64,000 nucleotides of DNA from Chloroflexota bacterium (GTDB lineage Bacteria; Chloroflexota; Anaerolineae; Promineifilales; Promineifilaceae), in NCBI GenBank assembly GCA_014584575.1, contig JACTMP010000002.1, forward strand, positions 124,001-188,000. The letters are read 5' to 3'. The position numbers and the translations under genes are program-made. The notes below the pieces were generated by a model. That model saw nothing but the letters and a program-made list of their open reading frames with translations. It was not told where the DNA came from and did not search any database. How positions within the stretch are numbered: position 1 is the first letter of the stretch; every line of letters begins with the position of its first letter. Shown piece after piece: positions 1 through 8,008 of this stretch.

Positions 1-16
1 ATGAAAGTTTTTTCTT

Positions 17-334
17 TCATTCTTCAGATATTCCAATTGCTGAACCGCCCATCCAATCCATTACCGTCTCGAATTCACCCTCTGGAACCTCGATCCCAAA
101 GATACCTACTGCATAAGCCATATCATCCAGCGGTAAATCCACACACGCTTCTGCAATTACCTGATCGAAATCTTCCTCGGCTTCTCGGCGATATTTTTTG
201 TACCGATGATATGCAATAATCAGAGCAATCAGGCCGGTGATGGCAAGATAAAACACATATGCAGTAACTAGAAAGGCAATCCCAAAGATGGCTAAGAAAA
301 GCCACATTAGAGCTTCACCATCGTCTCTGCCCAT
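17..334 (-). CDS. Small two-helix membrane protein, unknown function
   Basis: A 105-residue protein that I do not recognise. Residues about 9-45 form two hydrophobic helices separated by a short turn. A basic stretch follows (HRYKKYRREAEED), then an acidic soluble tail. The basic patch after the second helix suggests the tail is cytosolic. The start codon lies inside the end of the upstream gene (20-base overlap), so the two are probably translationally coupled. No enzymatic motif is visible. Reality as a gene is supported by the coupling and by amino-acid composition; function is unknown. Confidence 0.6.
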   Translation of the reverse strand: MGRDDGEALMWLFLAIFGIAFLVTAYVFYLAITGLIALIIAYHRYKKYRREAEEDFDQVIAEACVDLPLDDMAYAVGIFGIEVPEGEFETVMDWMGGSAIGISEE

Positions 335-1016
335 TTTTCACCTCCATACGCTCTTGCGTCTTACCATTATTTTCGCTCTTCGCGTTTGGGAACCAATGTG
401 ACTGAGGGGATTGGTACACAAACCCATTGGCATGACCATTTGTACCAGGTTCAATCTCAATCACTTCCGCATCAATTACTTCCTCCGCCTCAGCAGGAAG
501 GAGCGGGATAATCTCTTGAAGTGCCATCAAAATTGCCGGGTCTTCCTTTCCACCAGGTAATTTGGGTAAATAATCATCAATGAGAATCTGGTAGGTGATA
601 CGACGGCGCAAGAACCGCTTCACATCCTCTGCGCGTTCTTCTCCGTGTTTTTCCAAAACGGCTACAACTTCATCCACATCTTTCAGGGCTGTTTCAAGGT
701 CTTTAACGGCAAATTTGCCTGCATCTCTGAGTCTAAGATAATCAAGTGCCCACCTGTTTGCCTCGATGGAAATTATTGCCAAATCTTGATTGTACTTTGC
801 GATAAACTCAAGCATTAGAGTCATCAGACCAGCGACATTTTCTTTGAATTGTGGCCCTATTGTGGGCTCCAACTTTGAGCGCAACTCCTTCGACATCTTC
901 ATAAAGACTTCTTGAATCGTCTCAATCGGCGGGAGTGGGGGCAAATCCAAATCCTTCCTAACGTCTTTCATCTGTTTTACCGTGTCAGAAAAAGCATCCT
1001 CTCGTTTGTTGAACAT
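315..1016 (-). CDS. Hypothetical soluble helical protein
   Basis: A 233-residue, charged, mostly helical protein with no recognised domain. I place the start at the ATG at 1016 because AAGGAG lies just upstream of it; an in-frame start at 1055 is less well placed. The C-terminal third is low-complexity and rich in Glu, Gly and Asn, as expected for a disordered tail. It sits between two other minus-strand small genes and overlaps the start of the membrane protein downstream, so the three look like one operon. A role in the downstream membrane protein's function is possible but only by neighbourhood. Confidence 0.65.
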   Translation of the reverse strand: MFNKREDAFSDTVKQMKDVRKDLDLPPLPPIETIQEVFMKMSKELRSKLEPTIGPQFKENVAGLMTLMLEFIAKYNQDLAIISIEANRWALDYLRLRDAGKFAVKDLETALKDVDEVVAVLEKHGEERAEDVKRFLRRRITYQILIDDYLPKLPGGKEDPAILMALQEIIPLLPAEAEEVIDAEVIEIEPGTNGHANGFVYQSPQSHWFPNAKSENNGKTQERMEVKNGQRRW

Positions 1017-1061
1017 TTCATTTTCTCCTTCCGTTGTTGAAAGATTGGTTATCATTCAACA

Positions 1062-1322
1062 TCACAAACTATCAAACCAACCGCGTCTTACTCGTCTTGA
1101 GGGTTCAAGCAATGTACTCCTTAATGCTTCTCGTACCTGTCGAATAATTTCTTTCTCCACCTTTGGGTTCTCAAGCCTTGCCGTGGCCACACAGTTTGAA
1201 TAGAGGAAACGCAGTCCCTCTAAGTCACCAGCCTTCATCAACGGGGCTGATTGATGTCTGAACTCGTTTACAATTTCATCCACGACATTGCGTTCGGTAT
1301 TGTTGCGGTCTTTGTGCCACAT
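1062..1322 (-). CDS. Hypothetical small protein
   Basis: An 86-residue helical, charged protein without a recognised family. The ATG at 1322 has AGGAG about seven bases upstream and is preferred to the in-frame start at 1358. It is first in the minus-strand set that continues with the genes at 1016 and 334. The folded element at 1487-1647 lies roughly 165 bases upstream on the same strand and could be a leader, but nothing shows this directly. Confidence 0.6.
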   Translation of the reverse strand: MWHKDRNNTERNVVDEIVNEFRHQSAPLMKAGDLEGLRFLYSNCVATARLENPKVEKEIIRQVREALRSTLLEPSRRVRRGWFDSL

Positions 1323-1486
1323 AGCACCATCTCCTAAGAATGAAGCGGTCGTTACCAACCGAGAACAATCTTACAGAATGATCCGGGGGGAGGTGAGACT
1401 TGCCCCACGTAGTCTTTCCAAATTGGAACATGACCTTTAAGAACGTTTTGTCACCACATATTCATCTGATTGATTTGTAAATGCTC

Positions 1487-1647
1487 ATTTTGCTGTACTT
1501 GAGTGCCCGACTTGAACGGGACGCTAAGACTATCAAAGGACAAGATGGTTAATCCTGTTCCCTGGATAGCCGTATAAGGTGTTGTTCGGTTGCCGACCGC
1601 ACCTACAGAGGGGCCGACCCTCTGCCAATCCTCAAGTACAGCAAAAT
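1487..1647 (-). ncRNA. Candidate tRNA-like folded RNA closed by a 17-bp helix
   Basis: The arms 1487-1503 and 1631-1647 are a perfect 17-base inverted repeat. Between them four further hairpins can be drawn: 1506-1509 with 1517-1520, 1530-1534 with 1565-1569, 1578-1581 with 1600-1603 (inner 1586-1589 with 1593-1596), and 1606-1612 with 1618-1624. Read on the minus strand, the last arm before the closing helix is CCCG-TTCAAGT-CGGG, which has the stem-loop sequence of a tRNA T-arm stacked directly on an acceptor-like stem. There is no CCA and no clear anticodon arm, and the closing stem is far too long for a tRNA. It lies between two minus-strand genes. It could be a free RNA, a leader structure, or a DNA-level palindromic element; strand is a judgement from the T-loop. 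Confidence 0.5.
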
Positions 1648-1701
1648 AAGGGTGAGAGATGAGACTGGCTGCGAAGACACTCGCTCCAATATAAAGTGAA
1701 A

Positions 1702-1914
1702 CTAACGGGCATCAGGTGGTGGGGTGTGACGTGTTGAACTTCCTTTGGCTACATTTTGATTTGTCCAATGACCCTCACCATCTATCTCACTACGGCGCAT
1801 GTTGTCCGGGTAAATCTGGATAGATTTGCCCGAGTCAAGGTGTAAAACACCTTGTTTTGGTGGAACTCCACGATGGGCTGTGGTAAAAATATCACCACCC
1901 TTTGGCTCTGACAT
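1702..1914 (-). CDS. Hypothetical 70-residue protein
   Basis: A small polar protein with no recognised motif. It is called mainly on its excellent ribosome-binding site: GGAGGTGAC ends a few bases before the ATG at 1914. It is divergently oriented from the XRE regulator at 2118, with about 200 bases between them that must hold both promoters. Function unknown. Confidence 0.5.
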   Translation of the reverse strand: MSEPKGGDIFTTAHRGVPPKQGVLHLDSGKSIQIYPDNMRRSEIDGEGHWTNQNVAKGSSTRHTPPPDAR

Positions 1915-2117
1915 TTTGTCACCTCCGTAACATATAGATTTTTAAGGTGCCAGTCTCATCTTACTCCTTAAATGCAAGTTTTCTGAGGCGTCTCCACTAA
2001 TTTGAATTTACTGCCTACAAATACAGAATACCTGATGCCCAAATGAAAACTTTACAAATTAAGTAAACTTTGATAGCAATTTGCAATTAGAATCCACAGT
2101 TAGGAGTGGAATTGGTC

Positions 2118-3275
2118 ATGGCAAGTCACGCGGGATACTTACTAAAGAAGCTACGCAAAGAAAATGGCCTTTCGCAGCGCGAATTAGCAGAAGCCATTAA
2201 CATAAACGTGGGAATTCTCAGCCAGATTGAGAAGGGACACAGGCCACTTTCGGAACACTATCTTGAAAAAGTTAAGGGGGCTTATATATTTGATGACAGC
2301 CAATTATCGGTACTAACAGAACAGGCGGGGATTGACCTTGTAAGGGAAAAGTTCGGTTTAGATTGGAGCCATCGTCTCCAGGCTCCCCTTGAGGAATTTG
2401 AGTTAATCTTGGCGGGACTAAAATCTACAAGACTCAAAGGAAATACACACAACAAGGAAGTCATTGGAAATTTTATCGAAAGGCTCACGGATTATTGGTA
2501 CAAATACCCCAGTGATAGACATCGGATCGAGCGTTTAATGTGTGAATTTCTCATAGAACGGATTGAAAGCACAGTCGAAACAGCCCCTGAACATAGAATT
2601 AAGAAAAGCACTAAGCAGGATCTGGATATGCTCTCTTGGCACATCGAGATACTGAAAAACCAAGAGCGAGGGAACTATGAATTGGCTCTGACACTTCCAA
2701 TGTCTGTCAACTATGTCGCAAAGGATATGTATGAAGTTCTTGAATCAATTCAGCAACTTGCCACTCAGTCTGTTACTCCCCATGCAAGAGCACTTTATAG
2801 AAGAAACAGTCTCGTTGCTACCGCTCACCTATTTACTACTGGCAAGCTAGAAAAAGTTAAGGCAATTACAGACTTCCTACAAGGTGAAGAAGCTGCCAAT
2901 AATATGCTCTCCAATGAACCTCTTGACAGCAATAGCCGGGCCATGCTTTTGGAAGGCATTAGTGCAACGAGAAGTATTCTTGACCTACCTGATTCACAAA
3001 AGCCACTGAATGAAGCAATAGTAGCGTATGAAAACTCGTTTCTTGATGGAAGTAATCGAGCTCTCACTAAAGCCTCAATCACAAGAACCGAACTACGGAA
3101 TATAATACGCAATGACAACCTAGAACCTGAGTTTGTTAAAAGACATGTTGAGTTGAAAATCTCAACACTTTCCCATTATGTACGATACAAAGAACAAATA
3201 ATAGATGAATTGCTTAGGCACAAAAACCCAGAACTCAGGGACTTTGGAAGATACTTACGTGTTGCCAGAGTATAG
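2118..3275 (+). CDS. XRE-family HTH transcriptional regulator with long C-terminal domain
   Basis: A 385-residue protein. Residues about 5-60 form a classical XRE/Cro-type helix-turn-helix (LSQRELAEAININVGILSQI), which binds operator DNA. The remaining 320 residues are helical and charged and match no domain I recognise; they may sense a signal or oligomerise. I use the ATG at 2118, which has AGGAG 11 bases upstream, instead of the in-frame GTG at 2106. It is divergent from the 70-residue gene at 1914 and converges with the gene ending at 3281. The long C-terminal part separates it from simple phage repressors. Confidence 0.8.
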   Translation: MASHAGYLLKKLRKENGLSQRELAEAININVGILSQIEKGHRPLSEHYLEKVKGAYIFDDSQLSVLTEQAGIDLVREKFGLDWSHRLQAPLEEFELILAGLKSTRLKGNTHNKEVIGNFIERLTDYWYKYPSDRHRIERLMCEFLIERIESTVETAPEHRIKKSTKQDLDMLSWHIEILKNQERGNYELALTLPMSVNYVAKDMYEVLESIQQLATQSVTPHARALYRRNSLVATAHLFTTGKLEKVKAITDFLQGEEAANNMLSNEPLDSNSRAMLLEGISATRSILDLPDSQKPLNEAIVAYENSFLDGSNRALTKASITRTELRNIIRNDNLEPEFVKRHVELKISTLSHYVRYKEQIIDELLRHKNPELRDFGRYLRVARV

Positions 3276-3280
3276 AAACT

Positions 3281-3547
3281 TCACTTGGCTCTTTTTCTCC
3301 TTTTTTTGCCAAATAATTCTTCGTCCTTTTTTTTCCATTCTTCTAGAGAGGCATTAAGACCTTCTTCCTTCATCCATTGTGCCCAGGCACCCAGGTTCGT
3401 GGCAAATTCTGAAACGTGTCCACTTTCAACTTCAATATCTTTTGCGATAAGTGCCTCAACTGCATTTACAAGAGCTAGACGGTCTTTACGATCCTCATCA
3501 CTGACCACACTTTTGGTAATCAAAGTTTTTCTTTCTTGGTTTGACAT
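3281..3547 (-). CDS. Hypothetical 88-residue protein
   Basis: A helical protein with a strongly basic C terminus (KKRRKRAK). No family recognised. It converges on the XRE regulator with only five bases between stop codons, and no terminator hairpin is visible between them. The basic tail could contact nucleic acid; that is a guess. Confidence 0.55.
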   Translation of the reverse strand: MSNQERKTLITKSVVSDEDRKDRLALVNAVEALIAKDIEVESGHVSEFATNLGAWAQWMKEEGLNASLEEWKKKDEELFGKKRRKRAK

Positions 3548-3888
3548 GCCGGTAATAGTATTCTAACAAACCGTGTCAAATTTTCTCGCACATCGCGTTT
3601 TAGCTTGTTGAGGTGAAAACTTTGCGTAATGTAGATTTGTAGTTGTTGCTCGATACAAAATTCGGGATATATTTCTACATTGGTGCAGAGGGATTCACTC
3701 TGATTATCGGGGCTTCATATTAGCTTTCGAGACAGGCGGGGCTTTTTAGCTTTCGCAAATCTCCTTTCAAACTTCATCTGATTTAAGTGGAACGTTGTAA
3801 CAGCTTTGGTTGTTTGGCTGAACCGAAACGACTCAAGTTGCTACAGCGAAACCAACAATCGCTGTGGTTAGGAAGGAGGTGATGAGTG
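3548..3888. other. Intergenic region without a recognised gene
   Basis: About 340 bases between the start of the minus-strand gene at 3547 and the plus-strand gene at 3889. It must hold both promoters. I see no convincing reading frame, repeat or RNA fold. Its last feature is an excellent ribosome-binding site, GGAAGGAGGTG, at 3871-3881. Confidence 0.5.
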
Positions 3889-4155
3889 ATGAATGTTCTT
3901 GAAAAAGGGAACATTGAATACGACCAGCGGGGCCGCCGGTTGATTCGGGTATATATGGATGCTGATAACTTGGAACACGAGTTATCGCATCACCGAACAA
4001 CAAGCGGCTTTCCGTTCAATTTTCTGATTGAGCGGCCGGTGCGTTGGTTTTTAGATTCCGTTCTTGAGCGGCTTGTTACAAAGTTTTTCAACAGAGTAAT
4101 TATGCCCGTTTTGGAAAAGGGTCGAAAAACCTATGAGCGCATCTTTAGGCGCTGA
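3889..4155 (+). CDS. Hypothetical 88-residue protein
   Basis: A basic protein with amphipathic C-terminal helices and no recognised domain. The ATG at 3889 is chosen because AAGGAGG ends eight bases upstream; a GTG at 3886 is also in frame. Its stop is followed at once by the terminator hairpin that serves the convergent gene at 4509. It stands alone on the plus strand, so context gives no functional hint. Confidence 0.6.
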   Translation: MNVLEKGNIEYDQRGRRLIRVYMDADNLEHELSHHRTTSGFPFNFLIERPVRWFLDSVLERLVTKFFNRVIMPVLEKGRKTYERIFRR

Positions 4156-4156
4156 C

Positions 4157-4186
4157 AAAAAAGGGTGCAATTTCCCTCTGCACCCT
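4157..4186 (-). terminator. Rho-independent terminator of the 4195-4509 gene
   Basis: AGGGTGCA at 4162-4169 pairs with TGCACCCT at 4179-4186 (8 bp, 9-base loop). On the minus strand the stem is followed by a run of T residues (4157-4161), the classic intrinsic terminator form. Confidence 0.75.
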
Positions 4187-4194
4187 CACCCTAC

Positions 4195-4509
4195 TCAAAA
4201 CTCCCTCTCCAAAAATGATTCTTCCCCAAGAAAGTCATCTGCATAATTATTGCCAAGCCTTTCTTCAATCATTGGTCTTAATTTTTCAAATTGCTTGTCA
4301 AGATGCTCCATATCAACCCTCATCTTGGCATACTTGGCTCTCTTTTCTGCAATAAACTCATTCGCCATTTTTCTGCCATATCTTTTTACCAAGTATGTCC
4401 TGAATCCTCGTTTGGCGCTTGCTGTCCAGGTTATGACCACCAAGGGATAGGCTTCCATTAAAGCGTAGAAGAAAACTGGCACTGCAATTATCCAGAAAAT
4501 GATTGGCAT
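4195..4509 (-). CDS. Membrane-anchored hypothetical protein
   Basis: A 104-residue protein with one N-terminal hydrophobic helix (residues about 3-28) followed by a basic, charged helical tail. No known family. A decayed second copy of the same gene can be seen at 7788-7970 on the same strand, including a 23-base identical stretch, so the family has duplicated within the island. It has its own terminator. Function unknown. Confidence 0.65.
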   Translation of the reverse strand: MPIIFWIIAVPVFFYALMEAYPLVVITWTASAKRGFRTYLVKRYGRKMANEFIAEKRAKYAKMRVDMEHLDKQFEKLRPMIEERLGNNYADDFLGEESFLEREF

Positions 4510-4623
4510 ACAATTGGCCCTCTGCTTAGTTTAGCAGATTGGGTCAAGCACTTTTATCGTTATCGCCTGAGATTACTCTCCATAACAGGACAAAGTGCAG
4601 ATATTTTTCTCAACAAGAAGTGC

Positions 4624-5892
4624 CTAATAGCATCGTCTTGATACCTCTGCTCCGCTGGCATCATAAAGATAGCCACAATCGCCACCGTTGTTCCAGATAG
4701 CTTGGCCGCTCCCAAAACTAAAGCCACAGGTTTCGGGGTGGATCTGATTGGTATACACCCGGCAACTTTGCCCTGGCTGTAAATCGAAATTGGGGAAGAT
4801 AAAATCCTGACCTGGATCACCGGCATTCAGTCGCCAGCCAGCTAAATTGACTGGAGAGCCACCCTGGTTTGTGATTTGAGCATACTCATCGCTTTCAACC
4901 CTGGAAACAAGTCCATCATAAAAGATATGGGAGATGACGACATTACCTGGTGCAGGTTGTGGTATTGGTGTTTCGGTTGGTGGTGCGCTTTGAGTATTAG
5001 TCGGTTGAGGTAATGGAGTAACTGTAGGTTCAGATTCGACCGTGTTGGTTGGCTGTGGTGCAATTGTATTCGTGGGTAATGGTGCTGACGTATTCGTGCT
5101 TGCTGCAACAACAACACCGGCCCACAATCCACGTCCGGCGTCACGGGCTTCTTCCTGCAATGCTACGAATTCCGCTTGGTGAGCTACGTCAGGTGGGAAA
5201 GTAGCCACCAATGCAAAGCCTTGCCTTACCAACTCTGCGTTTACAAATGTACCGTCTTGCAAATAGACATATCGCAATAAACGGCCGTATCTATCAGTCT
5301 CAGACACATCTTTGACCAGTATCACGGTTTGATTTTCAACTAACAAACGATTAGCTTCAGTTGCCTCACTAAAAAAGGTATCTCCTCGCTCAGGCGTATC
5401 CATTCCAATGTATCGAACACGGTAAGTTGCACCGTTAATATCCACTTCAATTGTGTCCCCATCAATAATCCTGGTAACACTAGCCGTTTCACCGTTGATT
5501 TCTTCGCCAGATTCCAGAGTGAGGCTACCAATACTCGCCTCAGATTGCGGTTGAGTGGCTGGTATTGGTGTATTTGAGGATGTCGGTCTGATTGTTGGCG
5601 CTAATGTGCTAACAGCCGTCGGTTCACTTGTACGAGTGGATTCCGAACCGTCTTTATCAATTTCAAGTTCCGTTGATTCACTGGTTGCATTTTCCTCCAA
5701 CGTTTCAAGTTGTTGGGCTGTAGTAACTTCCGCTTCTACAACCTCACCGGCTGTTTCTGCAACGCTTTCTTCTCTCTCAGGGGACGGAAGCAGAGTAATT
5801 AAGAAAATGCAGCCGCAACAAAAGAGAAAAATCGCTCCAATAGATGCCCCAAGTTTTTGAAGGCGGGATAATCGCCTCGTTTCTTTCGCCAT
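4624..5892 (-). CDS. Secreted thermonuclease (SNase) with C-terminal lamin-tail domain
   Basis: A 422-residue extracellular protein. Residues about 12-35 are a signal or anchor helix after a basic N terminus. A Thr/Pro/Glu-rich linker follows. Residues about 135-255 match staphylococcal nuclease: the entry strand with IIDGDTIEV, then the conserved MDTPER segment and DRYGRLLRYV, which supply the calcium-binding acidic residues and the phosphate-binding arginines. After a second proline-rich linker the last 110 residues resemble a lamin-tail domain (NLAGWRLNAGDPGQDF, then AIWNNGGDCGYLYD). The expected activity is calcium-dependent cleavage of DNA or RNA at or outside the cell surface; the lamin-tail part probably mediates binding. 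The next gene downstream carries the same C-terminal domain without the nuclease. Confidence 0.85.
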   Translation of the reverse strand: MAKETRRLSRLQKLGASIGAIFLFCCGCIFLITLLPSPEREESVAETAGEVVEAEVTTAQQLETLEENATSESTELEIDKDGSESTRTSEPTAVSTLAPTIRPTSSNTPIPATQPQSEASIGSLTLESGEEINGETASVTRIIDGDTIEVDINGATYRVRYIGMDTPERGDTFFSEATEANRLLVENQTVILVKDVSETDRYGRLLRYVYLQDGTFVNAELVRQGFALVATFPPDVAHQAEFVALQEEARDAGRGLWAGVVVAASTNTSAPLPTNTIAPQPTNTVESEPTVTPLPQPTNTQSAPPTETPIPQPAPGNVVISHIFYDGLVSRVESDEYAQITNQGGSPVNLAGWRLNAGDPGQDFIFPNFDLQPGQSCRVYTNQIHPETCGFSFGSGQAIWNNGGDCGYLYDASGAEVSRRCY

Positions 5893-5987
5893 GTCAAAGT
5901 CCTCCCATGATCTTACCGGCTATTACACGAGCAGATTCTATCAACCAGTATGAAAGAATTTAATGAAAGCAGGAATTTGCCAACAGG

Positions 5988-6599
5988 TTAGTTACAATTG
6001 GCAGATTGTCCCCCGCCAGGATAAGAGCAAGTATCAACAAGCTGTCCATTGTTATCTCGCAAAAATGCGGTGTCTCCGTTATTGTTCCATATCGCTTGGT
6101 CTTGACCCCAATAAAGGTCACTGCTTGTATTTACCCCCGATTTAGTCCAAATCTGAACGGCAGCTTGAGGTTGAAGTATAAAAACGGGAAAAGTAAAAAC
6201 ATGGTTGGCTTCATCTCGAAGTGTCCAGCCAGTCATGGTGGCTAAACTTCCGCCAATATTGCGTAGGCGCACAAACTCGCCTTGTACATCATCCCCATCG
6301 GGGTTATACATGATAAACTCAATTACGACATTAGCAGGCACGGCTGTAGCAGTTGGTGTACTGGTCGGCGTGGCTGTATTAACTGGTGTAGCTGTTGCGG
6401 TGGGCGTAGCTGTGGCAGTTGGCGTAGCAGTAAAAGTGGGAGTTGGTAAGGGCCTGAGAATAACTGGCAAATAATTAGCTGTTGTTGGAGTAGCACCTAT
6501 AGCTATAGTTACTTCAATTCCTCTATCTACACGCAGTAGTCCAACAAAAAACAACACCAATAAAGTTGCCACCAGCAAGTAGTGAATTATCCGCGACAT
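5988..6599 (-). CDS. Secreted lamin-tail-domain protein
   Basis: A 203-residue protein with an N-terminal hydrophobic signal helix, a Thr-Pro-Ala repeat linker of the type common in Chloroflexota surface proteins, and a C-terminal lamin-tail domain (TMTGWTLRDEANHVFTFP, then AIWNNNGDTAFLRD). The ATG at 6599 is selected because AAAGGAGGC lies upstream; the in-frame start at 6623 lacks one. It lies directly upstream of the SNase/lamin-tail gene on the same strand, so the two are likely expressed together and may act on the same extracellular ligand. It has no catalytic motif. Confidence 0.75.
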   Translation of the reverse strand: MSRIIHYLLVATLLVLFFVGLLRVDRGIEVTIAIGATPTTANYLPVILRPLPTPTFTATPTATATPTATATPVNTATPTSTPTATAVPANVVIEFIMYNPDGDDVQGEFVRLRNIGGSLATMTGWTLRDEANHVFTFPVFILQPQAAVQIWTKSGVNTSSDLYWGQDQAIWNNNGDTAFLRDNNGQLVDTCSYPGGGQSANCN

Positions 6600-6739
6600 A
6601 ATCGTTGCCTCCTTTTTGAACACTGGTCAATCAATTACTAGCATAGGATAGAATAGCGCAAACACCTGAATTGGCAAGAAATCCTTGCTGATAATGACTG
6701 AATTAGCAAGCGGAAAAACCAACTGAAACCGTACTCAAA

Positions 6740-6973
6740 ATGGAACCCAGAAAAGCAGCAGAAACCAGGCTAAAAGCCAACATGCTTGAAGCCCAAGTCA
6801 TGGCGGCGCTTGGTGGGCATCAATTGCAGTCTTGGGAAGCAATTGATGAAATTGCTCTGCGCTATCAAGCTCGCTGTTCCCAATGCGACCAGATTATATT
6901 CACAAGCTCTCATGCACTCTACAGTTTACTTGCTAACACCTGTCCGGCATTGGGAATAGAAGCAGGCCAGTAA
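6740..6973 (+). CDS. Hypothetical small protein with a CxxC pair
   Basis: A 77-residue protein whose only distinctive feature is a CSQC motif near residue 46 and a further cysteine near residue 68, which could hold a metal. No ribosome-binding site is obvious upstream of the ATG. It stands alone between the lamin-tail gene and the EAD1 gene. The call rests on composition and is tentative. Confidence 0.4.
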   Translation: MEPRKAAETRLKANMLEAQVMAALGGHQLQSWEAIDEIALRYQARCSQCDQIIFTSSHALYSLLANTCPALGIEAGQ

Positions 6974-7286
6974 ATTTCGAGGCCGCCATCCCAATTTAGT
7001 GCTCGTGCTGCTGGTTCAGCAGAAACTCCTTAATTGCCGATTCCGTAACGTAGCAATTTTGCATTCAAAACTAATGGAGCTCAAAAAGACGAATGAATGT
7101 CTTTAAAAAAGTAGTATGAGAAATTGAATGGCCATTTATTTATTGACCAAGAGATACTTCTAATTCACAAGCACATCAAAACTCAAAACAGGGCGATTGG
7201 ATTTTTAATCATTTATTGATAAAATTATGCGTTAGAACAAGGGTTCCAATTTAACCGGTAAATCTTCAGATTGAGAGGATAATGTA
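6974..7286 (+). other. Intergenic region holding the promoter of the EAD1 gene
   Basis: AT-rich, no gene seen. The only supported signals are the promoter at 7197-7225 and the ribosome-binding site GAGAGG eight bases before the ATG at 7287. Confidence 0.5.
7197..7225 (+). promoter_or_regulatory. Sigma-70-type promoter of the EAD1 gene
   Basis: TTGGAT (7197-7202) and TAAAAT (7220-7225) are separated by 17 bases and lie about 60 bases before the start codon at 7287. Confidence 0.55.
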
Positions 7287-7643
7287 ATGCAAACTCATCT
7301 TCTACTCTACGAATATATAATTGCGTATTTCAATTTATCAGAATTGAAGGACCTCATTTTTCGCTTAGGTCTTAACTATGAAAATATACTTGGCATAACC
7401 CTCGAAGAAAAAGCTCAGGAATTAGTTTCGTATTGCCGAAGACACGGGCAACTTCAAAAGTTAGTAGAGAAGTGCAAAGCCCTAAGGCCTTTTTTGCCTT
7501 GGGAAGAAAGCCTTTCTAGTCAGAATTCATCTAGACCAGACAATCCTCATGATGAAATTACACATGAACGTATTGGCACGGCAAATGAAAATGGATATAA
7601 AAAAAGTCCACCAACGTTGGCGTTAGTACCAAATTCCTATTGA
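7287..7643 (+). CDS. Stand-alone effector-associated domain (EAD1-type) protein
   Basis: A 118-residue protein. Residues about 6-70 show the pattern of effector-associated domain 1: a helix beginning LSELKDLIFRLGL, the NYENILG turn, KAQELVSYCRRHGQL and KLVEKCKALRP. EAD1 is a small death-fold-like adaptor domain found at the ends of multidomain conflict proteins in Chloroflexota and cyanobacteria, where a free copy is thought to recruit effectors carrying a matching copy. The C-terminal 45 residues are polar and probably disordered. A second EAD1 protein is at 28,723. Its partner is not evident in the window; the following gene pair at 8009 and 8793 is the nearest candidate. Confidence 0.7.
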   Translation: MQTHLLLYEYIIAYFNLSELKDLIFRLGLNYENILGITLEEKAQELVSYCRRHGQLQKLVEKCKALRPFLPWEESLSSQNSSRPDNPHDEITHERIGTANENGYKKSPPTLALVPNSY

Positions 7644-8008
7644 CACACTCTACCACATTATTTTTGTGCTTACTGACTCCCGTTAACACACAGAAAATTT
7701 TGCAAATCTCCCCGAAAAATCTTCTGTTGCCATCTTGATGGTTTTACGCTACACTATCTGGTTTTTCTTTAACAACCCTCCCACAAATGATGACTTCTGA
7801 TGAAAGTCTTTTGTGGTTGTTGCCAAGCCTTTCTTCAATCATATATCATAGCATTGCCTTAATTTTTCTAGAGGCCTTTTAAGATGTCGCCTGTCAACTC
7901 CTTCTTGGCGCACTTATCTCTTTTTGCAATAAATTCAATTGCCGTTTTCGCTGTATGGCTTAACCGCAAATAAACTAAACCCACACTTGGCTTTTAAGGA
8001 GATAACCT
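7644..8008. other. Intergenic region holding a decayed gene copy
   Basis: Most of this stretch is explained by the remnant at 7788-7970. The right edge carries AAGGAG just before the ATG at 8009. Confidence 0.5.
7788..7970 (-). pseudogene. Degraded copy of the 4195-4509 membrane-protein gene
   Basis: The plus-strand text TTGCCAAGCCTTTCTTCAAT at about 7820 is identical to text inside the 4195-4509 gene, and similarity continues on both sides through the segments encoding the charged tail. Insertions, deletions and stop codons break the frame. Its divergence shows that the duplication is not recent. Confidence 0.7.

Noticed and set aside
1..219. Plus-strand open frame at the left edge
   Set aside because: It is antisense to the membrane-protein gene at 17-334, which has translational coupling to its neighbour.
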